This document shows positions 31,655-42,922 of a stretch of DNA of 64,000 nucleotides, piece after piece (position 1 is the first letter of the stretch; every line of letters starts with the position of its first letter). This stretch comes from Closterium sp. Naga37s-1 (taxonomy: Eukaryota > Streptophyta > Zygnematophyceae > Desmidiales > Closteriaceae). Below the pieces are notes generated by a model. The model was not told where the DNA came from. It did not search any database and saw only the letters and a program-made list of their open reading frames with translations. The stretch covers positions 1,766,501 through 1,830,500 of the forward strand of contig CANJKZ010000264.1 in assembly GCA_947471745.1 (NCBI GenBank). Direction: 5' to 3'. A program made the position numbers and the translations under genes.

Positions 31655-34600
31655 CGCGTACTACCGTCTCTTCCCCTACCGCGCTGCCCCCCTCCCCCCC
31701 CCCGCCGCTCTTCCTCACGCCCGGTCCCCCCCCCGGTAGACCCCCTCCCCCCTCAGGGTCCTGCCCCCTCAGGTGTGTCCCAGGTAGATGCAGTCGAGCC
31801 TGTCGAGGTAGCTGTTGACTCTGGTGCTGGGTCTGGGGGTGCTGAGCCTGAGTGTGCGGAGCCTGGGGGTGCTGGGTCTGGGGGTGCTGAGCCTGAGTGT
31901 GCGGAGCCTGGGGGTGCTGGGTCTGGGCCTGAGCGTGCGGAGCCTGGGGGTGCTGGGTCTGGGGGTGCTGAGCCAGGGGTTGCTGAGAGTGGGGGTGCGG
32001 TACCTGCCGGTGCTGGACCTGGAGGTCCTTCGAGTGCTTTGTCCCGGCGGGAGCTACCCTCTCCACAGGAGCTGCGCGAGTGGTTTGCTCGGCGCTGGAG
32101 CCGTGCTGCTGGAGCTGGAGGTGCTGCCGGTGCTGGAGGTTCTGCTTCTGCTGGGGGTGCTGGAACCACGGGTCCCGGAGGTGCTCGTACTGGAGGTACT
32201 GGAGCTGCTGGGCCAGGTGGTGCTTCTGGTGCTGGAGCTACTGGTGGAGCTGGAGCTGGCCGTGCTGCTGGAGTAGGTGCTACTGGAGGTACTGGAGCCG
32301 GAGCTGCTGCGTCTGCCGGTGGTCCTGCTGGAGCTGGAGCTGCTGGAGGTACTGGAGCTGGAGGTGCTGCTAGAGCCGGTGCTCCTGTGGGTGCTGGAGT
32401 TGGCGCTCCTGGAGCTGCTGGAGGTACTGCTGGTGCTGGTGGTGCTGCTGGAGTTGGAGCTGACGCTGGGGGTGCTGGTGTTGTCCCTGCTGGTTCTGGA
32501 GGTGCTGCACGGCCGAGGCCATACATCGTTACGCTCCTTGAGCAGGTTCTTGGTCTTCCGCCTTCTTCTGGTCCTGCTCCTTCCTTAGAGTGTCCACCGC
32601 CTGTCCAGTCCGAGTCACAGTTACAGCTGGCCTCCCCTCTCTCTGCTCCTTCTCCCTACGCTGGTCCTACTGGAGGTCTTGCTGAGCGTCGTGAGCCTGA
32701 GTCGCGTCCTGCGTCACCTGTTCGTACTGCTCGCACTAGTCGTCATGTTCCACGTCAGCGTCCTCCTGCGGTCTCGGGCATGCATCAGATGGCACTGCGT
32801 CCTTCCACTGCACCACAGCGTCTCCCTTTGCCGACTCCTCCAGAGTCCTCTCTTCCTGCTCTTGCTGACCCGGAGTCTGACTCTCTTCGTGCTGCCAGTC
32901 CTACTGTCACGCGTTTCCTAGCCACTGCTGTCACTGACCCTTCCTTTGAGTCCGCTGCTGCGTCTGCCTTAGTTGCCGAGCTTGTCGACTTCGCTGCTCA
33001 CTGTCGTCTAGACTACGCCACTAGTCTTGTTGCTGAGTCTGCGTCTGTCTTTCCTCCGTCCGTCGGGGGTGAGTGTGCTCTTAGCACGGACGTCCTTGAG
33101 GACAGGCAGGAGGAGTTCCAGTGTTTTGCTGCTGCTTTACCTCATCTCGTGTCCATGCTGCTTGCCCCTGAGGGAGACCCGGATGCACCAGACATCCCGA
33201 CCCCGCGCTCTTACGCAGAGGCGATAGAGGATCCCTACTCCTCTCAGTGGCAGGCAGCCATGGACGCAGAGATGGCTTCCTGGAAGTCCACAGGCACCTA
33301 CGTCGACGAGGTTCCCCCACCTCGGGCGAACATCGTCAGTGGCATGTGGATTTTCAGGGTGAAGCGGCCGCCGGGTTCTCCGCCTGTCTTCAAGGCGCGT
33401 TACGTGGCTCGAGGTTTCAGTCAGCGGCAGGGAGTTGACTACTTTCAGACCTTCTCCTCGACCCCGAAGATGACCATTCTTCGGGTTCTACTGCACGTCG
33501 CTGCTCAGCGTGACTACGAGCTTCACTCCCTTGACTTCAGCACTGCTTTCCTACAGAGCAGCCTGCACGAGGAGATCTGGCTGCGCCGCCCACCTGGCTT
33601 CACTGGGTCGTTTCCTCCTGGTACCCAGTGGAGTCTCCGGTGGCCAGTCTACGGTCTCCGCCAGGCGCCCCGTGAGTGGCACGACACACTGAGCACTACG
33701 CTTGCGGCTCTTGGGTTTGCTCCTTCTACTGCTGACCCGTCGCTGTTTCTTCGCACCGACACCTTGCTGCCGCCGTTCTACATCCTCGTGTACGTCGACG
33801 ACTTGGTGTTTGCTACAGCTGTCACTGCTGGACTCGCCCACGTGAAGTCCGAGCTGCAGAAGAGACACACGTGCACAGACCTGGGTGAACTGCGCAGCTA
33901 TCTTGGCTTGCAGATTACCCGGGACAGAGCACGGCGCACCATTACCCTGACTCAGTCACACATGGTGCAGCAGGTCCTTCAGCGCTTCGACTTCACGTAC
34001 TCCTCGCCTCAGGCCACTCCTCTGTCTACTCGCCACTCGCTCTCAGCTCTGCCTTCGGATGAGTCCGTAGAGCCGAGTGGCCCGTATCCAGACCTTGTGG
34101 GCTGCCTCATGTACCTGATGACTTGCACACGACCTGACCTCGCATACCCTCTCAGCCTTCTGGCACGCTACGTGGCTCCCGGTAGGCACCAAAAGGTGCA
34201 CTGGGATGCTGCGAAGAGGGTGTTGCGCTACTTGTGCAGTACGTCAGGCATGGGGCTCGTGCTTGGAGGGCGGAGTCCAGTGGTCCTCACTGGTCACACA
34301 GACGCGTCTTGGGTTGACGATCTGTCTACTCAGCGATCGTCACAGGGTTACACCTTCAGCCTTGGTTCCGGTTCTGTTTCGTGGCGGTCTACCTGCTCGT
34401 CTTCTGTTCTCAGCTCCAGCTGTGAGGCTGAGATCTACGCAGGGGCCATGGCTGCACAGGAGTTACGCTGGCTCACCTACCTGCTGACTGACCTGGGAGA
34501 GCCGCCTCGTTCTCCTCCAGTTCTGTACGTAGACAACAAGGCCATGCTGGCCTTGAGTCGTGAGCACAGACTGGAGCACAGAACGAAGCACATTGCTCTT

Positions 34601-34774
34601 TGCTACTTCCTTGCTCGTGAGCTGCAGCAGCGTGGTCAGCTGCGCCTTGCTTACGTGGCCTCTCAGGCCAACACTGCTGATATCTTCACCAAGGCACTTC
34701 AGCCTTGTGATCATCAGCGCTTCTGTACTATGCTAGGTCTTGTGCCTACTTGGCCTCACTTGCTTACCTCTTGA
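31655..34774 (+). pseudogene. copia linker, RT and RNase H of element I (fossil, long open frame)
   Basis: This lies in a frame open from 31364 to 34774. A Pro-rich start leads to repeats of GGAGSGGAEPE type, then GAGAAGG repeats and a Pro/Ser segment. The complete RVT_2 domain follows (SQWQAAMDAEM, LHSLDFSTAFLQSSLHEEIW, YVDD at 33791-33802, GLQITRDRARR), and RNase H (HTDASWVDD, SCEAEIYAGAMAAQELRW, YVDNKAMLAL, ANTADIFTKAL). It is the best-kept RT/RNase H in the window, but the element lacks protease and integrase. Confidence 0.9.
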
Positions 34775-34978
34775 CTTTACTTATACTGTGATATATATAT
34801 ATACCTGCACTTGCTTGTTTACCTTTTATATATGATCTTGCATATGAACTGGCCTTGTGGCCTTTGAACCTGTGCTCGGAATGTGTGGTGACGTTGTGAT
34901 CCACCCTGAGCTTGCTTTGCTTTGCTTTGCTTGACTGGTCTTGTGACCCCTTTCTCCCCCACTTTGCCTATGGGGGTG
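34775..34978 (+). other. 3' noncoding block and polypurine tract, element I
   Basis: This contains GGCCTTGTGGCC (34851-34862) and GGTCTTGTGACC (34937-34948), both 4 bp stems with TTGT loops. It ends in TATGGGGGTG at the LTR. Confidence 0.75.
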
Positions 34979-35104
34979 TGTCAAACATTAATCACATAAG
35001 CCTGTGTAGGCTGTAGTGGGGTAGACACTATGGGGTACAGTTTCCTAGGGCTTCATATTTGTACCCAACTCAATTTCTAGTCATCTCATTCCTGTTTCTT
35101 CACA
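34979..35104 (+). repeat. 3' LTR of element I
   Basis: This is 126 bp, from TGTCAAAC to TCTTCACA. It belongs to the subfamily of the LTRs at 22193 and 59488. RT sequence of element J starts at the next base. Confidence 0.88.
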
Positions 35105-35410
35105 GTTTCCTGCTGGTACCCAGTGGAGCCTCCGGCGGCTAGTCTACGGTCTCCGCCAGTCGCCTCGCGAGTGGCACGACACGCTGAGGACTACACTTGC
35201 GGCTCTTGGGTTTGCTCCTTCAACTGTTGACCCGTCGTTGTTTCTCCGCACAGACACCTCGCTGCCACCGTTCTACGTCCTCGTCTACGTAGATGACCCC
35301 GTCTTTGCCACTGCTGACACAGAGGAACTGACCCTTGTGAAGTCGGAGCTGCAAAAGAGACACACCTGCACTGACCTGGGTGAACTGCGCAGCTATCTTG
35401 GCTTGCAGAT
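35105..35410 (+). mobile_element. Ty1/copia element J (family 1), RT piece left of element K
   Basis: This is plus-strand RT sequence (TQWSLRRLVYGLRQSPREWHDTL, ending in SYLGLQI). It includes the catalytic region at 35286-35297. It begins abruptly after I's LTR and continues at 42923 beyond element K. Confidence 0.88.
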
Positions 35411-35541
35411 TGTCAGAATCGTGAAGGAAGGAATGGCTGAACTAGCAAGCAGGTGGGTACAAGTAGGAAACCTAAAAGTGTTGTACCCTATGTGAACTAC
35501 CCCACTACAACCTAGAAAGACTATAGCCTATATGTTCTACA
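35411..35541 (-). repeat. 3' LTR of element K
   Basis: This 131 bp LTR has the GGGTACAA/TTGTACCC pair. The left flank is CAGAT. Confidence 0.92.
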
Positions 35542-35769
35542 CACCCCCATAGGCAAAGTGGGGGAGAACAAGAGGTCACAAGACCAGTCAAGAAAAGCAA
35601 AGCAAGCTCAGGGTGGATCACAAAGTCACCACACAGCCCGAGCATAAGCAAATGGCCACAAGGCCAGTTCACATGCAGAGTTATATAAGGAGAACAAGCA
35701 ATACAGTGAACACAACCTAGCAAGTGTAAGCATGCAGGTATATGTATAGAGATCACAGTACAAGCAGAG
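35542..35769 (-). other. 3' noncoding block, element K
   Basis: The polypurine tract lies next to the LTR. GGTCACAAGACC (35574-35585) and GGCCACAAGGCC (35654-35665) are the complements of the TTGT-loop stems seen in the other copies. Confidence 0.75.
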
Positions 35770-38700
35770 TCAAGAAGTAAGCAAGTGAGGCGCAGTAGGT
35801 ACAAGGCCTAGAACAGTACAGAAACGCTGATGATCACAAGGCGGAAGTGCCTTGGTGAAAACATCAGCAGTGTTGGCCCGAGTGGCCACGTAAACAAGAC
35901 GAAGCTGACCACGCTGCTGCAACTCTCGAGCAAGGAAGTAGCGCAGAGCAATGTGCTTCGTTCTGTGCTCCAGTCTGTGCTCCTGACACAAGGCAAGCAT
36001 GGCCTTGTTGTCAACGTACAGAACTGGAGGAGAACGAGGCGCCTCTCCCAAGTCGGTCAGCAGGTAGGTGAGCCAGCGTAGCTCCTGTGCAGCCATGGCC
36101 CCAGCGTAGATCTCATCCTCACAACTGGAGCTGATAACAGAAGGCGAGCGGGTAGACCGCCAAGAGACAGAGCCGGAGCCAAGGCTGAAGGTGTAACCCT
36201 GTGACGACCGCTGCGTAGCCAAGTCGTCAACCCAAGAAGCGTCTGCGTGACCAGTGAGGACAACTCGAGCCCGTCCTCCAAGCACGAGCCCCATGCCCGA
36301 CGTACTGCACAAGTAGCGCAACACCCTTTTAGCTGCATCCATGTGCTCCTTCCTGAGTCTGCCAGGAGCGACATAGCGTGCTAGAATGCTAAGAGGGTAG
36401 GCAAGGTCAGGTCGAGTGCAAGTCATCAGGTACATGAGGCAGCCACAAGCTCTGGATACGGGCCACTCGGCTCTACGGACTCGTCCGAAGGTGGAGCTGA
36501 GAGCGAGTGACCGGTAGGCAGAGGAGTGGACTGTGGCGAGGAGTACGTGAAGCCGAAGCGCTGAAGGACCTGCTGCACCATGTGTGACTGAGTCAAGGTA
36601 ATGGTGCGCTGTGCTCTGTCCCGGGTGATCCGCAAGCCAAGATAGCTTGTGAGCTCACCCAGGTCTGTGCACGTGTGTCTCTTCTGCAGCTCGGACTTCA
36701 CGTGGGCGAGTGCCTCAATGTCAGCAGTAGCAAAGACGAGGTCGTCTACGTACACGAGAACGTAGAGCAGCGGCAGAGTGGTGTCAGTGCGTAGAAACAG
36801 CGACGGGTCAGCAGTGGAAGGAGCAAAACCAAGAGTTTAAAGAGTCGTCCTCAGTGTGTCGTGCCACTCACGGGGTGCCTGGCGGAGACCGTAGACTGGC
36901 CGCTAGAGGCTCCCATGGGTACCAGCAGGAAACGACCCAGTGAAGCCAGGTGGGCGGCGCAGCCAGATCTCCTGGTGCAGGCTGCCGTGTAGGAAGGCTG
37001 TGCTGAAGTCAAGAGAGTGTAGCTCGTAGTCACGCTGAGCGACGACGTGCAGCAGCACCCAAAGAGTGGTCATCTTTGGGGTAGGGGAGAAGGTCTGGAA
37101 GAAGTCAACTCCCTGTCGCTGACTGAAGCCTCGTGCAACGTAACGGGCCTTGAAGACAGGCGGAGAACCCGGCGGCCGCTTCACCCTCAAAATCCACATG
37201 CCACTGACGATGTTCGCCCCAGGCGGGGGAACCTCGTCGACGTAGGTGCCTGTGGACTTCCAGGATGCCATCTCGGCATCCATGGCTGCCTGCCACTGAG
37301 AGGAGTAAGGACCCGTAATCGCCTCTGCGTAAGAGCGCGGGGTCGGGATGTCTGGTGCATCCGGGTCTCCCTCAGGGGCAAGCAGCATGGACACGAGATG
37401 AGGTACAGCAGCGGCAAAGCACTCAAACTCCTCCTGTCTGTCCTCAAGGACGTCCGTGCCAAGAGCACACTCACCCCCGACGGACGGAGGACAGACAGAC
37501 GCAGACTCAGACTCGGCAACAAGACTAGCGATGTAGTCTAGACGGCAGTGAGCAGCAAAGTCGACGAGCTCAGCAACTAAGGCAGACGCAGCAGTGGACT
37601 CAAAGGAAGGGTCAGTGACAACAGTGGCCAGGAGACGTGTGACAGTAGGACTAGCAGTACGAAGGGAGTCAGACTCCGGGTCAGCAAGTGCAGGAAGAGA
37701 GGACGCAGGAGGAGACGGCAGAGGGACACGCTGTGGAGCAGTGGAAGGACGCAGTGTCATAGAGGTAGTGCCGGGGACAGGAGGAAGACGCTGACGCGGA
37801 ACACGACGACCAGTGCGAACAGCGCGAACAGGCGACTTAGGAGGAGACTCCGGCGACGCAGGACGAGACTCAGGCTCACGACGCTCCGTGAGACCTCTAG
37901 TCAGTCCATAATAAGAAGAAGGACCAGGCAGTGGAGAGGCTGGCTGTAACCGCGACTGTGACTGGACAGGCGGTGGACTCAGTAAGGGAGGAGTAGGACC
38001 AGTAGAAGGCGGGAGACCAAGAACCTGCTGAAGGAGCGGAACGTAGTACGGCCGCGGCCGCGCAGCGCCTTCGGAAACAGCAGGAACAGCACCAGTACCC
38101 TCAACTCCAGGGTCTCCAGCTACTACTCCCGCAGCACCACCAGCTCCAGTACCTCAAGCAGCTCCAGCTCCAGCAGCACCTCCAGTAGCAACAGCTCCAG
38201 CACCTGCAGCTCCAACTCCTGCAGCACCACCAGCCCCAGCAGCTCCAGTACCTCCAGTACGAGCACCTCCGGGACCAGCTGCTCCAGCACCTCTAGCAGC
38301 TCCAACACCAGCAGGACCTCCAACAGCGCCAGTACCTCCAGCACCAGCACCTCCAGGACCAGCGGCTCCAGCAGCAGCAGCACCTCCAGCAGCTCCAGCA
38401 CCAGCAGCACCTCCAGCAGCTCCAGCATCTCCAGCACCAGCAGCACCTCCAGCGGCTCCAGCACCAGCAGCACCTCCAGCAGCTCCAGCTCCAGACGCAC
38501 CTCCAGCAGCAGGCTACGTAGCTCCAGCAGCAGGGCTACAGCGCCGAGCATACCACTCACATAGTCGCTGCGGAGAGAGGGGCTCCCGCCGTGACGGGAC
38601 ACCCAGAGGACCTCCAGACTCAGCACACTTAGGCTCAGCACCCCTAGGCTCAGCACCCACAAACACAGCACCCTCAGGCTCCACACGCTCAAACTCAGCA

Positions 38701-38820
38701 ACCCCAGGCACAGCACCCCAAGGCCCCGCACCCGCAGGCTCAGCACCCCCGGGCTCCGCACCCTCAGGCTCAACAACCCCAGGCACAGCACCCCTAGCAG
38801 CACCAGAGTCGACAGCTACC
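35770..38820 (-). pseudogene. copia linker, RT and RNase H of element K (fossil)
   Basis: From right to left on the minus strand there is a low-complexity linker (about 38120-38820, GAAGA and AEPGG-like repeats), a Pro/Ser segment, RVT_2 (open frame 36903-37760 with SQWQAAMDAEM and LHSLDFSTAF; YVDD at 36741-36752) and RNase H (open frame 35770-36435: HADASWVDD, YAGAMAAQELRW, YVDNKAMLAL). The copy is broken at a few places. Confidence 0.88.
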
Positions 38821-41800
38821 TCAACAGGCTCGACAGGGTCTATCTGGGACACAGGACCCTGAGGGGGGAGGACCCTGAGGGGGCAGGACCCTGAGGGGGG
38901 AGGACCCTGAGGGGGCAGGACCCTGAGGGGGGAGGACCCTGAGGGGGGAGGACCCTGAGGGGGCAGGACCCTGAGGGGGGAGGGGGTCTATCGGAGGAGC
39001 ACATGGTGCTAGGAAGAGGGGCGGGGGGGGGAGCGAGCCAGTGCGGTAGGGAAAGAGACGGTAGTAGGATACCGACTCTTCAAACGTGACGTCCTGAGAG
39101 GACAGAACACGATGCGAGGTGGGGTGGAAAAACTGCCACCCAGGTGCGTTAGGGGGGAAGCCAAGGAAGACATAGGGAACGGCACGGGAGGACAGTTTTT
39201 CCGCGGAAGTATCGCGGACAAACGCTCGAGATCCCCAGAAACGGAACACAGACGCATCGCCAACCTTCCCTGTCCACCGCAGAGTAGGTGTGGTCTTCGG
39301 CAAGGAGACATGAGGCTGAAGGTTGATCTGATGCGCAGCGTACTGAACTGCGAACGGCCACAGAAAATGGGGAGCAACCGCATGGATCATGGACGTACGA
39401 GCGACGTCCATGACCATGCCAATGCGGCGCTCAGCAATCCCATTTTGCTGTGGGGAGGCCGGAAGCGTGAACGTCTGGCGGATGCCCTCCGCACGACAGA
39501 ACGCCCTCAGAAGGTTGGAGGAAAACTCACCACCTCTGTCTGAGTGCAGACGCAGAACAGGAAGGTCCGAGCCGAAACTCTCACTGAGCTTGCGACGGGC
39601 ACCGTGGATCCAGTCGATCAACACCTCAGTTACCACACCCTTGCGGCACAAGGGCAAGACTGTGGTGTAACGAGAGTAATCGTCAACGACCAGCAGGAAG
39701 TAACGCTCGTGACCCTGTCCACTAACGCGGGCTGGGCCCCACACGTCCATGTGGAGAGTCTGCAGGGGAGCCTCTGTCGGAGGGAACTTGGAGGAGTGAG
39801 GAGCGGCGCGCTGCCGGCCCTCGACACAAGGAACACAGGTAGGGGCAGGCCCCGGAGGAAGGGGAGGGAGGGACCGGGCGAGACCAGAGACAAGGGTACG
39901 GGAGGCCATACCTCGAAGACGAGGCAGGGAGGGGTGACCAAGGCGGTGGTGCCAAAGGAGAGTCTCGTGTGACAGAGAACAACACGAGCAGGGGGCAGAC
40001 ACCGGACTAGACCAGGATGCGGCAGCAAGCACCTGATCAATCGCGGCTACATGAGGAGACGCAGTGGTCAGTGTGTACAGGCTCGACCCAGGCCGACGGG
40101 TGAACGTGGCCAGATGGCGGCCCGTCCGAGAGCAAGTGCAGTGGGTCACACGCTGACCTCCAGGGGTGAACTGGTCAACCCACACGTCCTGGAGGTCAGC
40201 TCCACTCACCAAGTTCGTAGAGAACGAGGGGAGGTGGAGTCCCGACAGCAAGCCCGACGGGGCCGCAGGACACGGTAGAACCGTGGAGGAGTGCGCAAGG
40301 ACTGGGCCCCAAGAGGGGTCATCCAGGGAGACCGCGACAGGCCGACTGAGTGGCATGAGTGTGGTGATGTCGCGAAAGAAGGAGCGCGAAGCACCAGAGT
40401 CAAGTGTGAAAGTGTGCACGGCCTCAGTAGGTGCAGTACCAGAGAGAGCAGACTCACCAGCACCTGGAGCAGCAGACTCACTAGTACCTGGAGCAGCAGA
40501 CTCACCAGTACCTGGAGCAGCAGACGCACCAGCACCTAGAGCAGCAGCCTCAATGCCCGGGTCAGGCGGAACACACAGGTAATAGTCACCCTCAGCACTA
40601 TCAGTCGCAGCATACATGGCAGCAAGGATAGCATCGAAACCAAGATCAAAGATAGCAACATTCTGCTTAAGCAGATCACCCCAACGAGGGAGCTCAACAG
40701 TGTCACGAAACTGGGCGCGCCAGGCGTCAGTCAGGCGACCGAAGCAGCGCAATGTAGTGTGTGGCAGCCCGCACGTCTCCCCACGGCGCCCGCCGGTGCG
40801 AAGAGCGTAAGTGCATGGACCAACACCCCTAGACCTCCCACGCCCAGCGTACCACTCACGAAGCTGCTGGGCCGACGGGGTCTCACGGGAACGCGGCTGC
40901 TGCTGGCGCTGGCTACCACCAAAGCCTCCGCGCTGCGCGGCTCCACCTCGATCAGCTCCACCGCCGCCGCCACCTCCACCACCGCTGCCGCTGCCTCCAC
41001 CGCCGCTGCCGCTGCCGCTGCCTCCACCACCCCCACCGCCACCACCGAAGCCCCCACTCCCGCCACCACCCCCACCTCCACCGCCACCCCCTCCGTCTCC
41101 TCCACCGCCTCCACCGCCGCCCCCACCGTCCCCTCCACCACCCCTGCCCCCCTTGCCCTTGCTGTTGCAGCGCCTCCCACTAGGAGCAGACGCAGCCCCG
41201 ACCTCCGCGCCAACGAGGTCGACAGCAGCAGCAGAAGCAACAGAGGGTAGTAGGGGGACAAGGGAACACCCCTCAAAGAATGGGGCGCGGGGGTCGCCGC
41301 GAGAAGCACCTACAGCAACGATACTCTTCTCAGCTGCAGTGAGGCGCTCCTCTAGCAGGTCGACAGTGAGCTCGGTGGGGCAAAGGGAGAGAAAGTGGTC
41401 CCTGACTGAAGTAAGGGAGTCAAGAAGGCGGGTGACTAGGTAGTAAAGGGTGATGTACATGGGGGGGGGGTTCTTGGCACAGAACTCAGTGGGAAGCGCA
41501 AAGCGGTAGCGGGCGTCACTAGTGCGGAGGTGAGAAATGAGGTCAGCGACTGTGGCAAAGGCTGCAAGGTCAGGGAACAGGTACGGCAGCATGAGGCGGC
41601 TGAGGGCAGCAGTGGCAGGGGAGGAGTAGCGTGCTACTACAGCGTCATACAAAGACTTAGAAGTCTTGTACTGGCCAAAGTGCGAGCGCTCAGAAGACGG
41701 CAGGTGACTACGAACAGCAAGGCAAGCAACAGCGTCACGAGTGGTCCACTGCGAGCAAACCGTACTGTCAGCAGTGGCAGCATGTGCAGGAAAGACACCG

Positions 41801-41931
41801 GACGTGTGATCGAAAAGGGACACTCCGTCCTTAATGTCACACTGAAGAAAGAGCTGCAGGTCGTCAACCCACACGTCAAAGTCAACCACACACCCCTCAG
41901 CATCAAAGGTAAGAACAGTAGGGCTAGCCAT
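38821..41931 (-). pseudogene. copia gag-protease-integrase of element K (fossil, 1036-codon open frame)
   Basis: One minus-strand frame is open from MASPTVLTFDAEG at 41931 to 38821. It holds gag (residues about 1-255), a poly-glycine tract (about 255-335), a QQLREWYAGRG segment, the Cys/His motif C-X13-C-X3-H-X4-C near 385, and a retropepsin with DSGAS near 510. Pre-integrase HHRLGH ... CVPC follows, then the integrase core with HMDVWGP, VVDDYSRY, LHSDRGGEFSS and PQQNGIAERRIG. The end is Pro-rich and carries 16-residue repeats from a 16-bp DNA array. It is the longest continuous gag-pol frame here and a useful reference for the family layout. Confidence 0.92.
38853..38985. repeat. 16-bp tandem repeat in the linker of K
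   Basis: About eight units of GGACCCTGAGGGGGSA type (S = G or C) lie at the integrase-linker boundary. Sister copies have one unit at this place. Confidence 0.88.
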
Positions 41932-42776
41932 AGCGGCAGTAGCAGCAGTAGCAGCAGTAGCAGCAGTGGCAGCAGAAACAGCAGTAGCAGCAAGAGCAGC
42001 ACGGGCAGGGCAGTGCAGCTCAGTAGGGCGGCGCGGCTCGGCAGGGTGGTGCGGCTCACTAGAGCGGTGTGGCTCGGCTGGGCAGCGCGGCTCGGTAGGG
42101 CGGCGCGGCTCGGCTGAGCGGCGCAGCTCGGCTCCTGGCGGCGCGGCGCGGCAGGGCGGCGCGGCTCGGCCGGGCGGCGCGGCTCGGCTGGGCAGCGCGG
42201 GTGCTTACCAGGGGCGGGTGCAGGGCAGGGCCGCAGCTGGCGGTTAGGTCAGGGTCGCGACTAGGGCGGCAGCAGGGCAGGGACGCCATGGCAGGGGCCG
42301 CTCGGCAAGGTAGGGCCGCGACGGCAAGGGCCGCGACAGCAGGGGTCGCGACGGCAGTGGCCGCTACGGCAGGGGCCGCGACTGCAGGGGCCGCGACAGC
42401 AGGGGTCGCGACGGCAAGGGCCGCAATTGCAGGGGCCGCGATAGCAGGGGCCGTGAGTGCAGGGGCCGCAACAGCAGGGGCCGCGACGGCAGGGGCCGCG
42501 ACGGCAGGGGCCCCGACTGCAGGGGCCGCAACGGCAGGGGCCGCGACGGCAGGGGCCGCGACAGCAGGGGCGCGACGGAAGGGGCCGCGACGGTAGGGGG
42601 CGCGACGGGCCGTTAGGGCAGGGCCGCGACGGGTCGAGAAGGCAGGGCCGCGACGGGCGGCTCTAGGGCAGGGCGCGCGACGGCGCAGGTGAGGCAGGCG
42701 CGAAGCGTGCTTCGGGCAGGGCAGGAAAAAAAAAATGATCGTGGTGGGCCCTAAAAAAATGTTCCCACGAGGGAAC
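41932..42776 (-). repeat. C-rich leader of element K
   Basis: The part next to gag carries CAGCAGTAG and GGCGGCGCGGCTC repeats. From about 42290 to 42600 it is a 15-bp array of GGCAGGGGCCGCGAC type on the plus strand. No gene is supported. Confidence 0.8.
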
Positions 42777-42791
42777 CTGCTCATAATACCA
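42777..42791 (-). other. primer-binding site, element K
   Basis: In element sense it reads TGGTATTATGAGCAG, a variant of the initiator-methionine site, directly inside the LTR. Confidence 0.65.
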
Positions 42792-42922
42792 TGTCAGAAT
42801 TGTGAAGGAAGGAATGGCTGAACTAGCAAGCAGGTGGGTACAAGTAGGAAACCTAAAAGTGTTGTACCCTATATGAACTACCCCACTACATCCTAGAAAG
42901 ATTATAGCATATATCTTTGACA
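42792..42922 (-). repeat. 5' LTR of element K
   Basis: This 131 bp LTR is paired with 35411-35541. The right flank is the target repeat CAGAT. Confidence 0.92.

Larger units (their letters stand above)
29884..35104 (+). mobile_element. Ty1/copia element I (family 1), shortened copy with LTRs at both ends
   Basis: This plus-strand element has a 5' LTR, PBS, leader, gag, Pro/Ser and Gly/Ala linker, RT, RNase H, 3' block, polypurine tract and 3' LTR. Protease and integrase are not seen, so the copy is shortened and broken. The two LTRs (116 and 126 bp) differ markedly and the flanking 5-mers CTCGA and GTTTC do not match. The 5' end may therefore come from another copy. Confidence 0.9.
35411..42922 (-). 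mobile_element. Ty1/copia element K (family 1), complete in outline, TSD CAGAT
   Basis: This minus-strand element has two 131 bp LTRs that differ at about 8 positions, and the target repeat CAGAT on both sides (35406-35410, 42923-42927). All parts are present in order. It was inserted in RT of element J, where the two J halves read across the insertion. It looks structurally whole but is broken at several places. LTR divergence near 6% makes it older than C. Confidence 0.95.
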
